Below, piece after piece: positions 33,338 to 41,245 of a DNA stretch of 64,000 nucleotides. The notes under the pieces were generated by a model. That model searched no databases. It was not told the DNA's origin and saw nothing but the letters and a program-made list of their open reading frames with translations. The number at the start of each line of letters is the position of its first letter. Within the stretch, counting starts at the first letter, position 1. This DNA comes from DIGJ01 sp041821315 (GTDB taxonomy: Bacteria; Bacillota; Clostridia; Lachnospirales; Lachnospiraceae). The stretch spans positions 11,138-75,137 of the forward strand of contig JBGUEO010000024.1 in the NCBI GenBank assembly GCA_041821315.1. Reading direction: 5' to 3'. A program made the position numbers and the translations under genes.

Positions 33338-33661
33338 GTGAATTTAGATGCAATTGGAGTTGTAGAAGTAAATTATTATACCAATGCCGTCGTTGTTTTA
33401 GATGAAATGCTGAAAGCATCAAGCGTTGATGTTGTAAGCTGTCATAAAAAACTTGGCGGACGGATGGTTCATACAGTGGTAAGTGGTAAAACCTCGTCGG
33501 TTAATGCAGCAATCGATGCAGCAAAGAGAGCAGAAGACAAGGTGGGAAGTGAAAACATTAAAGTGGCAATTACAATCAGTAATCCACATCCAGAAGTCAT
33601 TAAATTAATGAATTTACTTGAAAAAAAATTAACACAAATCGAAGCCTCCAATGAAAATTAG
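33338..33661 (+). CDS. BMC-H shell protein, variant pore
   Basis: This is a single BMC domain of about 107 residues (LDAIGVVEVNYYTNAVVVLD, SVDVVSCHKKLGGRMVHTVV, ISNPHPEVIKLM). The pore loop reads KLGGRMV instead of KIGSGLV, which would place an Arg near the pore. It has a C-terminal helical extension of about 20 residues (MNLLEKKLTQIEASNEN). I chose GTG 33338 because AGGT lies nine bases upstream; GTG 33329 has no space for a ribosome site. Confidence 0.88.
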   Translation: MNLDAIGVVEVNYYTNAVVVLDEMLKASSVDVVSCHKKLGGRMVHTVVSGKTSSVNAAIDAAKRAEDKVGSENIKVAITISNPHPEVIKLMNLLEKKLTQIEASNEN

Positions 33662-33685
33662 AAATGGCGTGAAAGGAGAAAAAAG

Positions 33686-34012
33686 ATGGCAGAAGTAAAG
33701 ATGGCAGAAACGAAAACATCCGTTAAGGAAAATCGAAAATTAAGTGCGCTAGGAATGATTGAGACAAGAGGCTTAGTTGCTTCAATTGAAGCAGCCGATG
33801 CGATGCTTAAAGCAGCTGATGTAGAATTAATCGGATTAGAAAAAATAGGATCGGGACTTGTAACTGTAATGGTACAAGGAGAAGTAGGTGCAGTAAAAGC
33901 GGCCGTGGAATCTGGCGAAGCAGCAGCTTCAAGGTTGGGTGAATTAGTGGCAGTACATGTAATTCCAAGACCACATGGTAATGTTAGCACAATTCTTCCC
34001 ATTTTAAAGTAA
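33686..34012 (+). CDS. BMC-H shell protein, PduA/CcmK-like (copy 2, N-extended)
   Basis: This is a 108-residue PduA-like protein, almost the same as copy 1 but with an 18-residue N-terminal extension (AEVKMAETKTSVKENRK) before LSALGMIETRG. The KIGSGLV pore and HVIPRPHGNV end are retained. The pair looks like a local gene duplication on either side of the variant-pore gene. Start behind GAAAGGAG. Confidence 0.94.
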   Translation: MAEVKMAETKTSVKENRKLSALGMIETRGLVASIEAADAMLKAADVELIGLEKIGSGLVTVMVQGEVGAVKAAVESGEAAASRLGELVAVHVIPRPHGNVSTILPILK

Positions 34013-34025
34013 TGGAGTACAACAT

Positions 34026-34670
34026 ATGAAAAATACAGAGAAAGTAGTTGAGCATGTGGCAGGTTTGGTAATGGATGTGGCAAATGAACTCGAGGCAAAT
34101 CCCTTTTTAGTACCAGTTGGTATATCTGCTCGTCATGTTCACTTGACCAAGGAAGCAGTTTCTATTCTTTTTGGAAGCAAACACTCCCTCACCTTTTTCA
34201 AAAAGTTAAGTCAACCTGGTCAGTTTGCAGCAAATGAGCAAGTACAGATCATTGGGCCGACTGGAAGCATATCAAAGGTTCGTGTATTAGGACCAGAACG
34301 TTTGGCCTGTCAGATAGAAATTGCTTATTCAGATAGCAGAACCCTTGGAATTATACCGCCGGTTCGTTCTTCTGGCGATATAGAAGGAACTCCTGGTATA
34401 CGCTTGGTTGGGCCAGAAGGTGAAGTAACAGTAGACGCAGGTGTCATTGTTGCAGAACGACATATTCATATGAGTTTAGAAGATGCAAAATGGTTTGGTG
34501 TAACGCAGGGACAGCAAGTTAAAATTGATGTGTTAGGACCAAAAGCGGGAATAATGGAAAAAGTTACCGTACGAATTGATAAAAACTATCGTTTGGATCT
34601 TCATATCGATACAGATGATGCAAATGCTTTTTTGATTCGGCAAGGAGAAAAATTGCGTTTAATAAAATAG
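34026..34670 (+). CDS. pduL: BMC phosphotransacylase PduL
   Basis: PduL swaps CoA for phosphate on an acyl-CoA, recycling CoA inside the shell and giving an acyl-phosphate for ATP synthesis. It has 214 residues. Zinc-binding His residues are in VGISARHVHLTKEA and VAERHIHMSLEDAKWFG. The first 20 or so residues (NTEKVVEHVAGLVMDVANEL) form an amphipathic helix before the catalytic VPVGISARHVHL, consistent with an encapsulation peptide. No separate Pta is needed for the pathway. Confidence 0.95.
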   Translation: MKNTEKVVEHVAGLVMDVANELEANPFLVPVGISARHVHLTKEAVSILFGSKHSLTFFKKLSQPGQFAANEQVQIIGPTGSISKVRVLGPERLACQIEIAYSDSRTLGIIPPVRSSGDIEGTPGIRLVGPEGEVTVDAGVIVAERHIHMSLEDAKWFGVTQGQQVKIDVLGPKAGIMEKVTVRIDKNYRLDLHIDTDDANAFLIRQGEKLRLIK

Positions 34671-34698
34671 ACGTATTTGTAGCAAAGGAGAATGTTTT

Positions 34699-34950
34699 AT
34701 GATACTAGGAACAGTAAAAGGCAATATCGTCTCCACCAGAAAGTGTAGTAATCTGGTTGGGTTCAAACTATTGCTGATTGAACCTTTTTATGGTAATAAA
34801 TCGGAAATATTTGTTGCTGCAGATACAATGGGAGCAGGAATTGGTGAATTGGTTCTTGTGACAACGGATAATACAACCCAGTATGCAATTGACCGTACGG
34901 CTCCAATTGACGCTTTTATAGTAGGAATTGTAGATGCACCGCCACAATGA
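34699..34950 (+). CDS. eutN: BMC pentameric vertex protein, EutN/CcmL type
   Basis: This 83-residue BMC-P protein caps the vertices of the polyhedral shell. It has the classic MILGTVKGNIVSTRK opening, FVAADTMGAGIGELVLVT in the middle and a VGIVDAPP end. It is the only pentamer gene seen. Its stop is followed by a hairpin that may partly terminate the shell section of the operon. Confidence 0.95.
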   Translation: MILGTVKGNIVSTRKCSNLVGFKLLLIEPFYGNKSEIFVAADTMGAGIGELVLVTTDNTTQYAIDRTAPIDAFIVGIVDAPPQ

Positions 34951-34965
34951 TAGAAAAGAAATAGG

Positions 34966-35013
34966 AAATGACTGCATCTATAATTGGCAAATCAATTTGA
35001 TGCGGTCATTTTT
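34966..35013 (+). terminator. Hairpin between shell genes and accessory genes
   Basis: AAATGACTGCATC pairs with GATGCGGTCATTT (13 bp with one wobble) around a 20-nt loop and ends in a short T-run. It probably attenuates rather than fully blocks transcription, since a same-strand gene follows 18 bases later with no obvious promoter. Confidence 0.65.
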
Positions 35014-35030
35014 AATATGGAGGTATTCGT

Positions 35031-36137
35031 GTGGAGACATTAAAAATATTAGCAGTAAAAGACCCAGCAGTGATGGCATACGTTGACCAAAAACTAGTGG
35101 ATAAGTTCCCTATGAAGGTAGAGTTTGATATAGTTCCATGGGATAAATATTACAATACCATGATGGAGGTACTAGAAGGTAAAATCTATTATGATATCAT
35201 CATGGTTGCTGGTCATTTATGGAAACGTGATTTTGTAGAAAAAGGGTATCTTGCACCCCTCTCTTATGAAAAAGAAGACATCTTACCGGTCATTGCAAAG
35301 GAAATGAGAGTTGCAGGCAAACAGTATCTATCCCCTTCTTTTTGCGATGGACATATGATTTTATATCGTAAAAGTGTTATAAAAGAGGTACTTTTACGAG
35401 AATTTGACGATATTATTACGCCAAAGGAATATAGGGAAGCGGCAAAAAAATTAGCAGATGCAGGATACCTTATTGCAATGAAAGCAGATGAATCTGAGAT
35501 CTTCACAGATGCACTTCCCTTTCTTCGCATGGAAGGTATTGATATTTATGATGGTACAACCGGAAAAATTCAGTGTGATAAAGAAGAAGTGATAAAAGGA
35601 CTAGAAACTTATGTAAGCTTGAAACAGTTTGCCTGGAATGATACAAGTTCATATGGAAATGAAGAATTGGCAAAAAAACTCCAATCCAAAGAAGCTGTCA
35701 TGGGTGTTACTTGGAGTGGACAGATGGGTACGGTTATGAATGAAGCATGCATGGATAAAGAAGATATAGGATTTGCAACCTTCTCCACTGCGTGGAATGT
35801 AACATGGTCATTTGCAGTGAACAATGGTTCTACTCAGAAAGAATTAGCGGAGAATTTTTTGCAATTTCTGCGTTCTGGAGAAATTGATGAAAAAGCTGGT
35901 GAGGGAAGTGGTGCACCTGTTCGAAGAGGAAGCTATCTTGCTGGTATGGAGAAGTATCCGTGGTATCGTTGCCAGCTGTCTATGTTTGAACATGCAAAAT
36001 TGCTCCCTGATCTTATGCGTGCAGGAGAGAAAAATGGTGTTCTTTATCATCAGATTGCACTTGCTTTTGCAGGAGAAAAAACACCACGGGAAGCCATGAT
36101 TGACGCAAAACATGAGATTATGAAATTGGAGGACTAA
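35031..36137 (+). CDS. Solute-binding-protein-like protein without signal peptide
   Basis: This 368-residue protein resembles ABC family 1 solute-binding proteins (YYDIIMVAGHLWKRDFVEKG, APLSYEKEDILPVI, VMGVTWSGQMGTVM, WSFAVNNGSTQKELAENFLQ). It starts METLKILAVKDPAVMA with no signal peptide, lipobox or membrane helix, so it should stay in the cytoplasm. The GTG start follows TGGAGG at the right distance and an upstream in-frame stop excludes a missed leader. No ABC permease or ATPase flanks it. It ends one base before the flavoprotein gene. It could sense or buffer a pathway intermediate; its role is unknown. Confidence 0.8.
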   Translation: METLKILAVKDPAVMAYVDQKLVDKFPMKVEFDIVPWDKYYNTMMEVLEGKIYYDIIMVAGHLWKRDFVEKGYLAPLSYEKEDILPVIAKEMRVAGKQYLSPSFCDGHMILYRKSVIKEVLLREFDDIITPKEYREAAKKLADAGYLIAMKADESEIFTDALPFLRMEGIDIYDGTTGKIQCDKEEVIKGLETYVSLKQFAWNDTSSYGNEELAKKLQSKEAVMGVTWSGQMGTVMNEACMDKEDIGFATFSTAWNVTWSFAVNNGSTQKELAENFLQFLRSGEIDEKAGEGSGAPVRRGSYLAGMEKYPWYRCQLSMFEHAKLLPDLMRAGEKNGVLYHQIALAFAGEKTPREAMIDAKHEIMKLED

Positions 36138-36138
36138 G

Positions 36139-37470
36139 ATGAAAGTAATCGTAATTGGTGGTGTAGCAGCTGGAATGTCATGTGCATCGAAGGTAATTCG
36201 AAGTGATAAAACAGCAGAAATAGTGGTTTATGAAAAAGGCGGTTTTCTCTCGTATGGTGCTTGCGGTCTTCCCTATTATGTTGGGAATTTTAATGATGAT
36301 TATCGGAGAATGATAGCAAGAACGAAAGAAGCCTTTGAAGAATCAGGGATTCATTGTAATTTGTATCATGAAGTAATTTGTGTTGATACCAAAAAGAAAG
36401 AAGTTACAGTGCGCGATATCAAGGAAAATCGTGAGTTTGTAGATCATTATGATAAACTTATGATTGCGACTGGAGCAAAAGCCGTGATGCCTCCTTTTGA
36501 AGGAAACTATCTGTTAGGAGTTCATTCGTTGAAGACCTTAGAAGAAGGAATCTTTTTACGGGAATATGCAAAATCAGAGAATATAAAAAATGTAACAATT
36601 GTTGGTGGCGGTTATATCGGAATTGAGTGTGCAGAAGCGTTTCTACATTTAGGAAAACAGGTAAGAATCATAGAGGCTGCGGATCGGATTCTAACTTCAT
36701 TTGATGCAGAAATGGCGGAGCTTGCAAGGTTAGAGTTGGAAAGTAAGGGAGTAAAACTTCATCTTATGGAAAAGGTAAAGGGGTTCCATGGACAGGTTGC
36801 AATTGAAACGGTTGAGACAGATAAAGGAATGTATGAGTCGGATCTTGTGATTGTAGCAGTTGGAGTCAGACCAGCAACTGAATTTTTAAACGATACGGAT
36901 ATCAAACGAGCAAAAAATGGAGCTATTGTTGTAAATCGTAAATTAGAAACCTCAATCAAAGATGTATATGCAGCAGGAGATTGTATTCTTGTCTACAATG
37001 AATGTTTAAAAGAAGATTCATTTCTAGCACTTGGTACTACAGCAAATAAATGCGGTCGTATTGCTGGTGCCAATATGACAGGCGCTAACCTAGAATTCTT
37101 AGGAGCCTTGGGATCAGCAGCAATTAAAGTTTGTGAATTGGAATTAGGACGTACCGGTATGGGAGAGATGGATGCAAAAAGGAAGGGAATTTCTTATAAA
37201 ACAGTACTTGTAAAAGCGTATGATCATCCAGCCTATTATCCAGATCCAACGCCTATTTCAATTAAGTTGATTTATGAGGAAGGAACACGAAAATTGTTAG
37301 GAGCGCAGACTTGTGGATTTAAGGGAGCTGTACTCCGTGTGGATGTTTTTGCAGTAGCTATTCATTCACAAATGACTTGTGATGAACTTGGAATGACAGA
37401 CCTAATATATGCACCACCTTTTGCAGGGGTATGGGATGCAATCCATATTGCATGCAATGCAGCGAAGTAG
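36139..37470 (+). CDS. FAD/NAD-dependent disulfide oxidoreductase (NADH oxidase/CoA-disulfide reductase family)
   Basis: This 443-residue flavoprotein has a Rossmann FAD site (VIGGVAAGMSCASK), a redox Cys in FLSYGACGLPYYVG, an NAD site (VTIVGGGYIGIECAEAF), an FAD Asp region (DVYAAGDCILVYNE) and a dimerisation domain. Single-Cys relatives reduce CoA-disulfide, persulfides or O2. It lacks the rhodanese domain of the longer homologue at 42073. In this operon it may keep the CoA or thiol pool reduced, or reoxidise NADH (inference). It follows the binding-protein-like gene by one base. Confidence 0.88.
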   Translation: MKVIVIGGVAAGMSCASKVIRSDKTAEIVVYEKGGFLSYGACGLPYYVGNFNDDYRRMIARTKEAFEESGIHCNLYHEVICVDTKKKEVTVRDIKENREFVDHYDKLMIATGAKAVMPPFEGNYLLGVHSLKTLEEGIFLREYAKSENIKNVTIVGGGYIGIECAEAFLHLGKQVRIIEAADRILTSFDAEMAELARLELESKGVKLHLMEKVKGFHGQVAIETVETDKGMYESDLVIVAVGVRPATEFLNDTDIKRAKNGAIVVNRKLETSIKDVYAAGDCILVYNECLKEDSFLALGTTANKCGRIAGANMTGANLEFLGALGSAAIKVCELELGRTGMGEMDAKRKGISYKTVLVKAYDHPAYYPDPTPISIKLIYEEGTRKLLGAQTCGFKGAVLRVDVFAVAIHSQMTCDELGMTDLIYAPPFAGVWDAIHIACNAAK

Positions 37471-37481
37471 AAGGGAGAAAT

Positions 37482-38291
37482 ATGAGCAAATTAGTGACAG
37501 TAGAAGAAGCAGCTAATCTTATAAAAGATGGCGATATGGTGGCAATTGGTGGCAATGTATTGCATAGAGCTCCAATGGCATTGGTGCGAGAAATTGTCCG
37601 AAAAAAGAAAAAAAATTTGCGGGTCGTAAAGACAGCAGGTGGAATGGATGTTGATGTCTTATGTATGGGAGAATGTGTATCCAGCGTAGATGCGGGATTC
37701 ATTAGCTATGAAACTGAATACTCGCTTGCATCACATTATCGTAAGGCAGTTCAATCGGGGCAGGTAGCTGGGAATGAGCATGCTTGCTATACGGTAATTT
37801 CTGCATTACGTGCGGGAAGTGCAGGAATTCCTTTTATGCCAGTGAAAGGACTTATGATTAGTGATTTAATTGAAGTGAATGATTATTTTACAAAAATAAA
37901 AGATCCATTTTCGGGTGAAATGGTAACTGTTGTAAAGGCACTTCGTCCCGATATTGCCCTAATACACGTGCATGAGGCAGATATCAATGGAAATGCCTAT
38001 ATAGAAGGTCCACTGTTTGATGATATCTTGATGAGTCGTGCATCGAAACGAGTTATTATTTCGACTGAAAAAATTGTCCCAGAAAATAAATTTGCATTTT
38101 CAAAAGAAAAGGCACAAATTCCTCACTTTATGGTTGAGGCGGTTGTAAAAGTAGAAAAAGGGGCAAGTCCATGTTCTTGTCTTCCAAGTTATGATATTGA
38201 CCGAAAGCAGCTTGATATATTTAAGATGGCTAAGACACAAGAAGACCTTATGGCTTATTTAGAGAGCTGTGAAAAGGTAGATAGGAGATAA
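37482..38291 (+). CDS. CoA-transferase family, subunit A
   Basis: This is the alpha-type subunit of a family I CoA transferase (glutaconate/IpdA-like group), about 270 residues. Visible landmarks are EEAANLIKDGDMVAIGGN, a basic RKKKKNLRVV stretch, ALRAGSAGIPFMPVKGL, and PDIALIHVHEADINGNAYIE. ATG 37482 follows AAGGGAG; an earlier start lies inside the preceding gene. The partner subunit follows six bases downstream. It may move CoA between an acyl product of the pathway and acetate. Confidence 0.85.
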   Translation: MSKLVTVEEAANLIKDGDMVAIGGNVLHRAPMALVREIVRKKKKNLRVVKTAGGMDVDVLCMGECVSSVDAGFISYETEYSLASHYRKAVQSGQVAGNEHACYTVISALRAGSAGIPFMPVKGLMISDLIEVNDYFTKIKDPFSGEMVTVVKALRPDIALIHVHEADINGNAYIEGPLFDDILMSRASKRVIISTEKIVPENKFAFSKEKAQIPHFMVEAVVKVEKGASPCSCLPSYDIDRKQLDIFKMAKTQEDLMAYLESCEKVDRR

Positions 38292-38297
38292 AAATAG

Positions 38298-39017
38298 ATG
38301 GTTGACTTTAGAATAAGTGATTTAATGGTTTGTGCGATGTCTCGAATGATTCAAGATGAAGATACGGTGTTTCATGGGGTATCGTCCCATATGCCGATGA
38401 TTGCACTTCTTTTAGCAAAAAGTCTTCATGCTCCGAATGCAGTTCACTTAAACATTCCAGGAGGTGTTGATCCAAGTCCAAGAAAGCTTCAAAAATATAC
38501 AAGTGCAGGAAAAGAGTTACTTGACCAATCTTGTTCCTATTTTCCATTAGCTGAAGTTTTCGATTTGTCAATGCGTGGAGATTTGGATGTTGCTTTTTTA
38601 AGTGGAATTCAATTTGATATCAATGGAAATGTAAATGCATCTGTGATTGGAGATTACCATAAACCAAAGGTTCGAATGCCGGGAGGCGCAGGAAGTGCAG
38701 TGCTCATACCAACGGCAAAAAGAGCTATTATATGGAGAACAAAACATGATAAACGTACCTTTGTAAATCAGGTGGATTTTGTTACAACACGCGGAAATAT
38801 TGATAAAATTGTAACACCTCTTTGCATATTTGAGTTTCGAGGTGGAAGACTTAAACTAGACTCTCTTCATCCAAATGTTACGCTGGATGAAGTTATTGCA
38901 AATACTTCATTTCCTGTGGAATATGATAAAATATGTTACACCAGTGAACCAACAAAAGAAGAAATGATGATGCTTCGAAGAATTGATCCCAACGATTATC
39001 GAAACATTGAATTCTAG
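38298..39017 (+). CDS. CoA-transferase family, subunit B
   Basis: This is the beta-type subunit, 239 residues, with AKSLHAPNAVHLNIPGGVDP, AFLSGIQFDINGNVNASVIG and MPGGAGSAVLIPTAK. Glutaconate-type enzymes carry the covalent Glu in an Glu-Ser-Gly stretch directly after the His-Ala-Pro-Asn segment. Here that place reads IPGG with no Glu. The pair may be a hydrolase or lyase on the same fold, as known for IpdAB, or may use another residue. Confidence 0.83.
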   Translation: MVDFRISDLMVCAMSRMIQDEDTVFHGVSSHMPMIALLLAKSLHAPNAVHLNIPGGVDPSPRKLQKYTSAGKELLDQSCSYFPLAEVFDLSMRGDLDVAFLSGIQFDINGNVNASVIGDYHKPKVRMPGGAGSAVLIPTAKRAIIWRTKHDKRTFVNQVDFVTTRGNIDKIVTPLCIFEFRGGRLKLDSLHPNVTLDEVIANTSFPVEYDKICYTSEPTKEEMMMLRRIDPNDYRNIEF

Positions 39018-39029
39018 GGGGGCGTAAAA

Positions 39030-40202
39030 ATGGGAACTATAAGAATGGAAGCAGTTACTACTAGCTTTTTTGGCTACGGAGCAATTTCCTCTTTAGCAGA
39101 AGAACTAATAAAACATGAAGCAAAAAGAGCTTTGATTGTAACCGATAAGTTTTTATATGAATCAGGGGTAGCTGAAAAAGTAGGTCAGGTTTTATTGAAG
39201 GCAAATGTAGAGTATGCAATTTATTACTTGGTACAAGCCAATCCAACGGTAGATGTTGTCAATGAGTGCATTTATGCAGCACGTGAACTAGAGGTTGACT
39301 GGCTGGTGGCAGTGGGTGGAGGATCTTCGATTGATACGGCGAAAGCAGCTAGTATTGTGCTTGCAAATGGTGGTAAGGTTGAAGATTACGAAGGACTTAA
39401 TCGTTCCAAACATGCTGGAATTCCAATTGCAGCAGTCAATACAACGGCTGGAACAGGCTCCGAGGTTACGACGTTTTACATAGTAACCGATGCCAAAAAG
39501 CACTCGAAAATGTGTATGGTCGATCGAAACTGTAAGGTAACAATTGCAATAAATGACACCCAGTTCATGCTAGGTATGCCCAAGGGACTTACTGCTGCTA
39601 CCGGAATGGATGCAATGACACATGCAATTGAAGCAGTATTGTCAAACAAAGCGAATCCTTTGACGGATAAGGATGCACTTTGGGCAATACGGGTAATCAA
39701 TCAATATTTACCGCGAGCAGTGAACGATGGAAATGATTTAGAGGCAAGGGATCAGATGGCGTATGCAGAATATGTAGCGGGGATGGCATTTTCCAATGCA
39801 GGGCTTGGTATGGTACATGCAATGGCTCATTCGCTTGGAGGAATGTATAATTTACCCCATGGGATATGCAATGCAGTGCTGCTTCCATATGTAATGCAAT
39901 TTAATGGCGCAGATGTGAAAACAGGGAACGATTTTAAAAAAATTGCAATTGCTCTTCAAATATCCAATGCAGAACGTTTGTCAGAAGCAGAAGCAATGGC
40001 AGAAAGTATAGGTGCTATTATTGGTCTATCAAGAGAAGTAGGAATTAAACAGAATCTATCCGAACTTTCTGTAAACCCAAAGGATTTTGAGACCTTAAGT
40101 ATGTTGGCATGTAAGGATGCTTGTATGCAGGATAATCCGATTGTGCCATGTAAAGAAGACGTAGTTATGGTTTATGAAAAAGCGTATCAAGGAGTATTTT
40201 AA
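39030..40202 (+). CDS. Iron-containing alcohol dehydrogenase
   Basis: This 390-residue type III alcohol dehydrogenase probably reduces the pathway aldehyde to an alcohol and regenerates NAD for the aldehyde dehydrogenase. The NAD site is GGGSSIDTAKAASI. Iron ligands lie in GMDAMTHAIEA, VHAMAHSLGG and NLPHGICNAVLLP. There is no clear encapsulation helix at either end, as for several BMC-linked dehydrogenases. It sits directly after the CoA-transferase genes with a GGGGGCG-type ribosome site. Confidence 0.94.
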   Translation: MGTIRMEAVTTSFFGYGAISSLAEELIKHEAKRALIVTDKFLYESGVAEKVGQVLLKANVEYAIYYLVQANPTVDVVNECIYAARELEVDWLVAVGGGSSIDTAKAASIVLANGGKVEDYEGLNRSKHAGIPIAAVNTTAGTGSEVTTFYIVTDAKKHSKMCMVDRNCKVTIAINDTQFMLGMPKGLTAATGMDAMTHAIEAVLSNKANPLTDKDALWAIRVINQYLPRAVNDGNDLEARDQMAYAEYVAGMAFSNAGLGMVHAMAHSLGGMYNLPHGICNAVLLPYVMQFNGADVKTGNDFKKIAIALQISNAERLSEAEAMAESIGAIIGLSREVGIKQNLSELSVNPKDFETLSMLACKDACMQDNPIVPCKEDVVMVYEKAYQGVF

Positions 40203-40219
40203 AAGGAGAAGGTGGCTAT

Positions 40220-41230
40220 ATGAAAAAAGTAATGAACAAACCAGAACAATACGTAGCAGAAATGTTAGAGGGACTTTATCTTGCTCATTCGGATTTGATT
40301 ACGTATACCAATGACGATTTACATTGTCTGGTATCGGCGAACAAAAAAGAAGGTAAGGTAGGAATTGCAACAGGAGGAGGATCTGGACACCTCCCACTTT
40401 TTCTGGGGTATGTTGGAAAAGGAATGTTGGATGGTTGCTCTGTTGGTGATGTTTTTCAGTCACCAAGTGCGGAACAGATGTTAGCTGTGACAAAAGAAAT
40501 TGATTCTGGAGCAGGTGTACTCTATATATACGGAAATTATAACGGTGATATTTTTAATTTTGATATGGCAGCTGAAATGGCTGATTTTGAGGAAAATATT
40601 CGTGTAGAGAGTGTTGTGGCAGGAGAAGATGTTGCATCGGCTGCACCGAGTGCACCAGGGGAGAATAACAAACGCCGTGGGGTTGCTGGAATTGTCCTTG
40701 TCTATAAGTGTGCTGGAGCGGCAGCAAATGCAATGCTTGACCTTGATAACGTAAAGCGAGTTGCACAAAAAGCGGCAGATAATGTGCGTACGATGGGTGT
40801 TGCTTTGACACCATGTACGGTGCCTAGAGTTGGAAAACCAGGGTTTGAAATTGCTGACGATGAGATGGAAATAGGAATGGGTATTCACGGTGAGACGGGA
40901 ATTCGCCGTGGGAAAATAGAGCCAGCGGATCAAATCGTAGAAGAGATGCTAGATAAAATAGTGAAAGACCTTCCTTATGAAAATGGTGATGAAGTTGCCG
41001 TATTGATAAATGGACTTGGTGCGACTACGTTAGATGAGCAGTATATTGTAACAAGAAAAGTCGATGAATATTTAAAAGAAAAAAGAATTCGAGTACATCA
41101 TTATTATGTAGGTGAATATGTTACTTCATTAGAAATGGCAGGATTCTCAATTTCACTGTTGAAGCTAGATGAAGAATTAAAACAATATCTAGATGCACCA
41201 GCACAGACACCATTTTTTGTTCAATTGTAA
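40220..41230 (+). CDS. DhaK-like dihydroxyacetone/ketose kinase subunit
   Basis: This 336-residue protein matches the substrate-binding subunit DhaK. It keeps the covalent substrate His (GMGIHGETGIRRG), the GGGSGH His and the NYNGD Asp. The Glu that normally follows that His (GSGHEP in DhaK) is Leu here (GSGHLP), which implies a changed substrate pocket. The DhaL-like subunit follows. No DhaM gene is present, so the phosphate donor may be ATP rather than the PTS. A triose or other ketose made or imported near the BMC is the likely substrate. Confidence 0.86.
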   Translation: MKKVMNKPEQYVAEMLEGLYLAHSDLITYTNDDLHCLVSANKKEGKVGIATGGGSGHLPLFLGYVGKGMLDGCSVGDVFQSPSAEQMLAVTKEIDSGAGVLYIYGNYNGDIFNFDMAAEMADFEENIRVESVVAGEDVASAAPSAPGENNKRRGVAGIVLVYKCAGAAANAMLDLDNVKRVAQKAADNVRTMGVALTPCTVPRVGKPGFEIADDEMEIGMGIHGETGIRRGKIEPADQIVEEMLDKIVKDLPYENGDEVAVLINGLGATTLDEQYIVTRKVDEYLKEKRIRVHHYYVGEYVTSLEMAGFSISLLKLDEELKQYLDAPAQTPFFVQL

Positions 41231-41245
41231 TCATTGGAGGGGCTT

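Noticed and set aside
30329..34950. Fucose/rhamnose or propanediol BMC
   Set aside because: A fuculose-type aldolase would fit, but no diol dehydratase, glycyl-radical enzyme, isomerase (FucI/RhaA) or FucK/RhaB-type kinase is in the locus. MtnK and MtnA supply the upstream steps instead.
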